Positions 19,625-22,296 of a DNA stretch of 22,296 nucleotides are shown here, in pieces. The position numbers were made by a program, and so were the translations under genes. Source of the stretch: RUG806 sp963624415 (lineage in GTDB: Bacteria; Bacillota; Clostridia; Oscillospirales; Acutalibacteraceae). The DNA lies in NCBI GenBank assembly GCA_963624415.1, contig CAVFPQ010000023.1, positions 1 through 22,296 on the forward strand, given 5' to 3'. The stretch's first letter is position 1, and each line of letters starts with the position of its first letter. Below the pieces are notes generated by a model. The model had not been told where the DNA came from, ran no database searches, and saw nothing but the letters and a program-made list of their open reading frames with translations.

Positions 19625-21058
19625 TCAAAATTCTTTAACGAGCTCCGTAAATGTATCCGCTATCACCTTCTGGCTGTTAAAGCCCATGGAGTTCGTTTCG
19701 TGATAGTGTCTGTCGCCCCTTATATCGTTTGTGGGATTCAAAAAAGCCTGAGTCGGGTGGAGGCAGAAGTCATTGGGGGCAACAACATAGCCTGCCATAT
19801 CGTTTGTAATTCCGTATTCGATCATTTCGGGATCGCCGCAAATTTCGGCAAGCGGCAGCGGATTTATCTCCGGTCCTTTGCCGGTTGAGGAACGCTCGGC
19901 AGGCTCATAGCCGCCGTAAACGGTACATACGAAGTTTTCACCCGGAAGCAGAAGTATTTTCTGACTGCCGAAGGTCATATATGTCATCTCGGTACGCATC
20001 GCAACGCCGGTTTCGCTCTCTTTGCACGAAAACGGATTAAAGCTCATTGTGCCGCGCATTGCGAGAAGAAGAAGAACATAGTTGTCAACGGGGAGATAGA
20101 ACTGTCTGCGATTTATCTTTATAATGGGTTCAAGCTCTTTGTCGTTGTCAACCGCTATTGCGGCATCGGCAAAAAATCTGCCCTGTTCTTTTATGTTTTC
20201 GAGGGGATTGTCTTTGACAAATTCGGCGGCATCCATTCCGCCTATCGCACCGATACCGAACAGAACGTTTGCACCTGTTTTTTCGGCTACACGCTCTCTT
20301 AAAAAGTGCGGATATTCACCCGAAAGCATTCTGTTAGAGCCGCCCAGAGAATTGGGATGTGCGCCTATGTTTATAAGCCATGTTTCGGCTGTGCCGTTGT
20401 CGGGCACAAAACGAATACGCGTAAGAATTTCGTGTTTGTCGGGCAGACGGCGTTTTGTGAAAAGTCCGCCTTCAATTGAGTGCCTGCCTGTATAGAGTCT
20501 GCCGGGGGTACGGTTTGCATACGCTTCTTTTGCCGCCGCAACGGACTGAGAGAAGAGCTTTTGCATATATGCTTCATCCTTGCCGTTTGCGGGAATGCTC
20601 AGAGCATTCGGCTTGCCCCAGTAACCGACGGTATCAATGCCGGAATGTGAGTGCGAACAGCTGAAGTTTATGCCTATGCAGGAACAAAATTCGGGTTCTG
20701 CCATAATTCGGCGGCGAATTTCGTTTACTTCAACATTTGTAAGTCCGACAATATCACCGGCAAGCCATACAATACCGGAGCCGGAGCCGACATCAAGCCA
20801 TACGGCACTTACAAAAACATCGGTAATCTGCCCTTCCATAACGTGACCCGAACCGTGGCCGGCGATATAGTAGGTCTTTGCGCCGAACTCATCGGGATTT
20901 ATTTCTTTTTTCGCAAAACCGAGATTATATCTGCTGCCCGAAACGGTAACGATCGGGAATTTTTCGATTTTAGGTGCGGGACCTTTTTTTAATATCTTTT
21001 TGCCGTAATTAAGGGATATCGCTTTTGCGCCCTTTGCGGCAATGTCGTTTATATCCAC
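19625..21058 (-). CDS. Neutral/alkaline ceramidase-like hydrolase, atypical
   Basis: A 477-residue protein resembling the N-terminal domain of neutral/alkaline non-lysosomal ceramidases, zinc amidases for N-acyl-sphingosines. Visible support: a strand reading VWLAGDIVGLTNVEVNEIR, and INFSCSHSHSGIDTVGYWG (about 130-148), which matches the His-containing N-x-S-x-S-H-x-H-S-G motif. Where ceramidases have the serine nucleophile in GDxSPN, this protein appears to read GAIGGMDAAEF, with no serine, so the classical reaction is doubtful. There is no signal peptide, so it should be cytoplasmic. Translation starts at GTG, fixed by GGAGGATCTTCA. It follows carD by 81 nt on the same strand. Gut Firmicutes carry many uncharacterised members; the substrate is unknown. 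Confidence 0.75.
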   Translation of the reverse strand: MDINDIAAKGAKAISLNYGKKILKKGPAPKIEKFPIVTVSGSRYNLGFAKKEINPDEFGAKTYYIAGHGSGHVMEGQITDVFVSAVWLDVGSGSGIVWLAGDIVGLTNVEVNEIRRRIMAEPEFCSCIGINFSCSHSHSGIDTVGYWGKPNALSIPANGKDEAYMQKLFSQSVAAAKEAYANRTPGRLYTGRHSIEGGLFTKRRLPDKHEILTRIRFVPDNGTAETWLINIGAHPNSLGGSNRMLSGEYPHFLRERVAEKTGANVLFGIGAIGGMDAAEFVKDNPLENIKEQGRFFADAAIAVDNDKELEPIIKINRRQFYLPVDNYVLLLLAMRGTMSFNPFSCKESETGVAMRTEMTYMTFGSQKILLLPGENFVCTVYGGYEPAERSSTGKGPEINPLPLAEICGDPEMIEYGITNDMAGYVVAPNDFCLHPTQAFLNPTNDIRGDRHYHETNSMGFNSQKVIADTFTELVKEF

Positions 21059-21139
21059 TGAAGATCCTCCAAAAAATTAATATTGTTGCCGTAACTTCCC
21101 GGAACAAAAATCCGGGCAGAGGTATTGTTTTGCAGGTTA

Positions 21140-21646
21140 TTACTCAGTTGCGGCAAGGGTATCGCGGATGAAAGCGGGGACTTCTTCGGACGGAATACCG
21201 AGGGAGAGGGAAAATTCATCATTGAGGATTTTTTCCGCCTTGCGAAGAATGGTGCCGTCATAGGAGCCTAAGTGTTTGCCGGCGTCCTGAAGCTCACGCC
21301 TTTTTTCATGAAGGCTGTGAATCATTGCGACAATCTGTCGTCTGTCGCCGCCGGACAGAATGGAGTTGCATATTTCACCGCGTTTTTTGCTGTCTTTTTC
21401 CCACTTGGGGACAATGTTTTTTATGCCGATGATTATATCAAGAACTTCTTCTTTTGTGAGAATTCTTTTCATTTTGGAAAGAAGCAATTCATTGTCGCAA
21501 GGAACATATATAACGGATTTGCCCTCGCTTAAGGGCGACAGAACATAATATTCTTTTTCGTCACCGAAAAGCTTCTGTTTCTTTTTTTCGACAATCCTGC
21601 ATACTCCGTTGGAGCCGTAAAGAACACATGAATCAATTTCAAACAT
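21140..21646 (-). CDS. CarD-family transcriptional regulator
   Basis: A 168-residue CarD/CdnL-type protein. These bind the RNA polymerase beta subunit and the promoter fork and adjust open-complex stability. The N-terminal Tudor-like domain begins MFEIDSCVLYGSNGVCRIV and includes YYVLSPLSEGKSVIYVP; the C-terminal ~100 residues are helical (LHEKRRELQDAGKHL, SYDGTILRKAEKILNDEFSLSL). I place the start at the ATG at 21646, preceded by AGAGGGGTGTTTTTT. A longer in-frame reading from 21712 would begin in the adjacent MITE (CLCFETMLPYQ) and is artefactual. The ceramidase-like gene follows at 81 nt, possibly co-transcribed. The MITE lies directly upstream within the leader. Confidence 0.9.
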   Translation of the reverse strand: MFEIDSCVLYGSNGVCRIVEKKKQKLFGDEKEYYVLSPLSEGKSVIYVPCDNELLLSKMKRILTKEEVLDIIIGIKNIVPKWEKDSKKRGEICNSILSGGDRRQIVAMIHSLHEKRRELQDAGKHLGSYDGTILRKAEKILNDEFSLSLGIPSEEVPAFIRDTLAATE

Positions 21647-21664
21647 AAAAAACACCCCTCTTTT

Positions 21665-21907
21665 AGCCACGCACTGATAAGGAAGCATTGTTTCAAAACA
21701 AAGACAAATCATCTGCTTAAAATAAAAACATTCTATACACTTTTATTGAATTTTTGTTTTGAAATGCAAAGCAGTTTCGTAGCCAAGAAAAATTTTTCAT
21801 ATCGAAGCCCGAAAATGCGGCAAGGGAAGTCGCCTTGCGAGGCTTTCGGGCAAAGAAATGGGAGATTTTTCGGCGAGAAACCAATACTTCGTTGTCAGTG
21901 CGTGGCT
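21665..21907. mobile_element. MITE-like element, copy 2, inside the carD leader
   Basis: A 243-bp element with inverted ends AGCCACGCACTGATAAGGAA and (inverse of right end) AGCCACGCACTGACAACGAA, three mismatches in the 26 terminal bases. It is flanked on both sides by TTTT, a possible target duplication. Same orientation as copy 1. No transposase. It separates the carD -10 element (21934-21939) from the carD ribosome binding site. Confidence 0.82.
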
Positions 21908-21933
21908 TTTTGCTATGTCTATTCACATTCACC

Positions 21934-21939
21934 ATTATA
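21934..21939 (-). promoter_or_regulatory. Extended -10 of the carD promoter
   Basis: TGCTATAAT on the minus strand (TATAAT at 21934-21939), an extended -10, with a weak GTTATT -35 at 16 nt. Between them is the palindrome TTTCCGCGGAAA. Transcription would start about 280 nt before the carD start codon and read through the MITE. Confidence 0.6.
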
Positions 21940-22018
21940 GCACATTTCCGCGGAAAATAACATAGGCAAAATGCACAAAATATTGAGAATTTGAATAAAT
22001 GCAGGAAGGGTTTTCTAA

Positions 22019-22090
22019 TCAGCAATTAGCAGTTAGCAATTAGCAATTAACAAAGAAGGGCCGGGGAAGCTTCGCAAGAGGCGGGGCTTT
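22019..22090. repeat. AGCAATTAGCAGTTAGCAATT tract and GCTTCGCAAGAGGCGGGGC unit
   Basis: Same simple repeat as 54-90 and 11109-11140, followed by GAAGCTTCGCAAGAGGCGG, which occurs in the 11261-11321 unit in inverse sense. It is followed at 22091-22115 by GTCAATAAAAGTGTGTAAG, which resembles the end of an IS256-type insertion sequence, but no transposase is present. Nothing coding is seen in 21940-22296. Confidence 0.55.
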
Positions 22091-22239
22091 GTCAATAAAA
22101 GTGTGTAAGTTTTTTCTGTGTTACTCAATTCTTCAGGATTTGCATGACTATTCGGAAGTGTTTTTTCACAGATTAAGTTGTGATGTTGACAGCAACTGTT
22201 CTTAGCCCCCGAGCCTGAGGAATGGAATATAATATCCGT

Positions 22240-22296
22240 TCCATTATATGCCGCAGGTATATCACCGCACGAAGTGCGATATCATTTCGCAGATAT
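22240..22296. repeat. GATATC-rich palindromic repeat, right copy
   Basis: Near-identical, same orientation, to 108-163; hairpin CGCAC-GAA-GTGCG. It is cut by the window end, so its full length is not visible. Confidence 0.75.

Noticed and set aside
21647..21712. 22-residue N-terminal extension of CarD
   Set aside because: It is encoded by the MITE end; similar residues occur in the other MITE copy, and the ATG at 21646 has the ribosome binding site.
22091..22115. Possible IS256-type insertion sequence terminus (GTCAATAAAAGTGTGTAAG)
   Set aside because: Resemblance from memory only; no transposase or second end in the window, so not listed as a mobile element.

Overview
The window looks like chromosomal DNA from a Clostridia-class Firmicute, most likely Oscillospiraceae/Ruminococcaceae (Ruminococcus- or Eubacterium siraeum-like). 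This is an inference from three things. The rplU-prp-rpmA block encodes an L27 with the Prp-cleaved N-terminal extension. Promoters and ribosome binding sites are consensus sigma-A and AGGAGG type. Intergenic spaces are packed with short dispersed palindromic repeats of a kind I associate with these gut genomes. No plasmid, phage or transposase gene is visible.

Layout. 1-630 is a non-coding repeat island (TTCGGAAGTCC unit, GATATC-rich palindromes, a large GC-rich element). 631-1649 is the ribosomal-protein operon rplU-prp-rpmA with a consensus promoter and a possible structured leader. 1650-1978 holds a duplicated terminator module. 1979-3139 (-) is a Fic AMP-transferase-like gene. 3286-3474 (-) holds tRNA-Tyr and tRNA-Thr behind a perfect promoter. 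3670-5223 (-) is a GPH-family sugar/cation symporter. 5404-8265 is the accessory heart of the window: a candidate type I toxin-antisense RNA locus, a GNAT-type toxin gene broken by an in-frame stop beside an intact small partner gene, an operon of four tandem amphipathic 43-45 aa peptides, a fossil of a DUF4143 ATPase, and a 41-bp remnant of a MITE. 8273-8660 is the second copy of the GC-rich element, inverted. 8713-10002 (-) is an AAA_14/DUF4143 ATPase and 10212-11090 (-) an RluA-type pseudouridine synthase. 11109-11330 is another repeat patch. 11373-17453 (-) reads as ATPase-uvrB-uvrA. 17792-19216 (+) is a second GPH transporter. 19625-21646 (-) is carD followed by a neutral-ceramidase-like gene. 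Two full-length copies of one MITE (19308-19575, 21665-21907) flank the ceramidase-carD pair, one of them lying inside the carD 5' leader. The right end repeats the GATATC element seen near the left end.

How the genes relate. Housekeeping parts (ribosomal proteins, tRNAs, UvrAB excision repair, RluA, CarD) are interleaved with small accessory modules. The best candidates for something undescribed are the four-peptide operon at 6910-7618 with its palindromic upstream region, and the 33-aa membrane peptide at 5544-5645 with a convergent antisense RNA. The evolutionary signals are clear too: compensatory base changes in the stem shared by the two GC-rich elements, a DUF4143 ATPase reduced to its first ~11 and last ~30 codons, and a MITE that has become the 5' UTR of carD. 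No database search was possible; family names come from motifs read directly in the translations.
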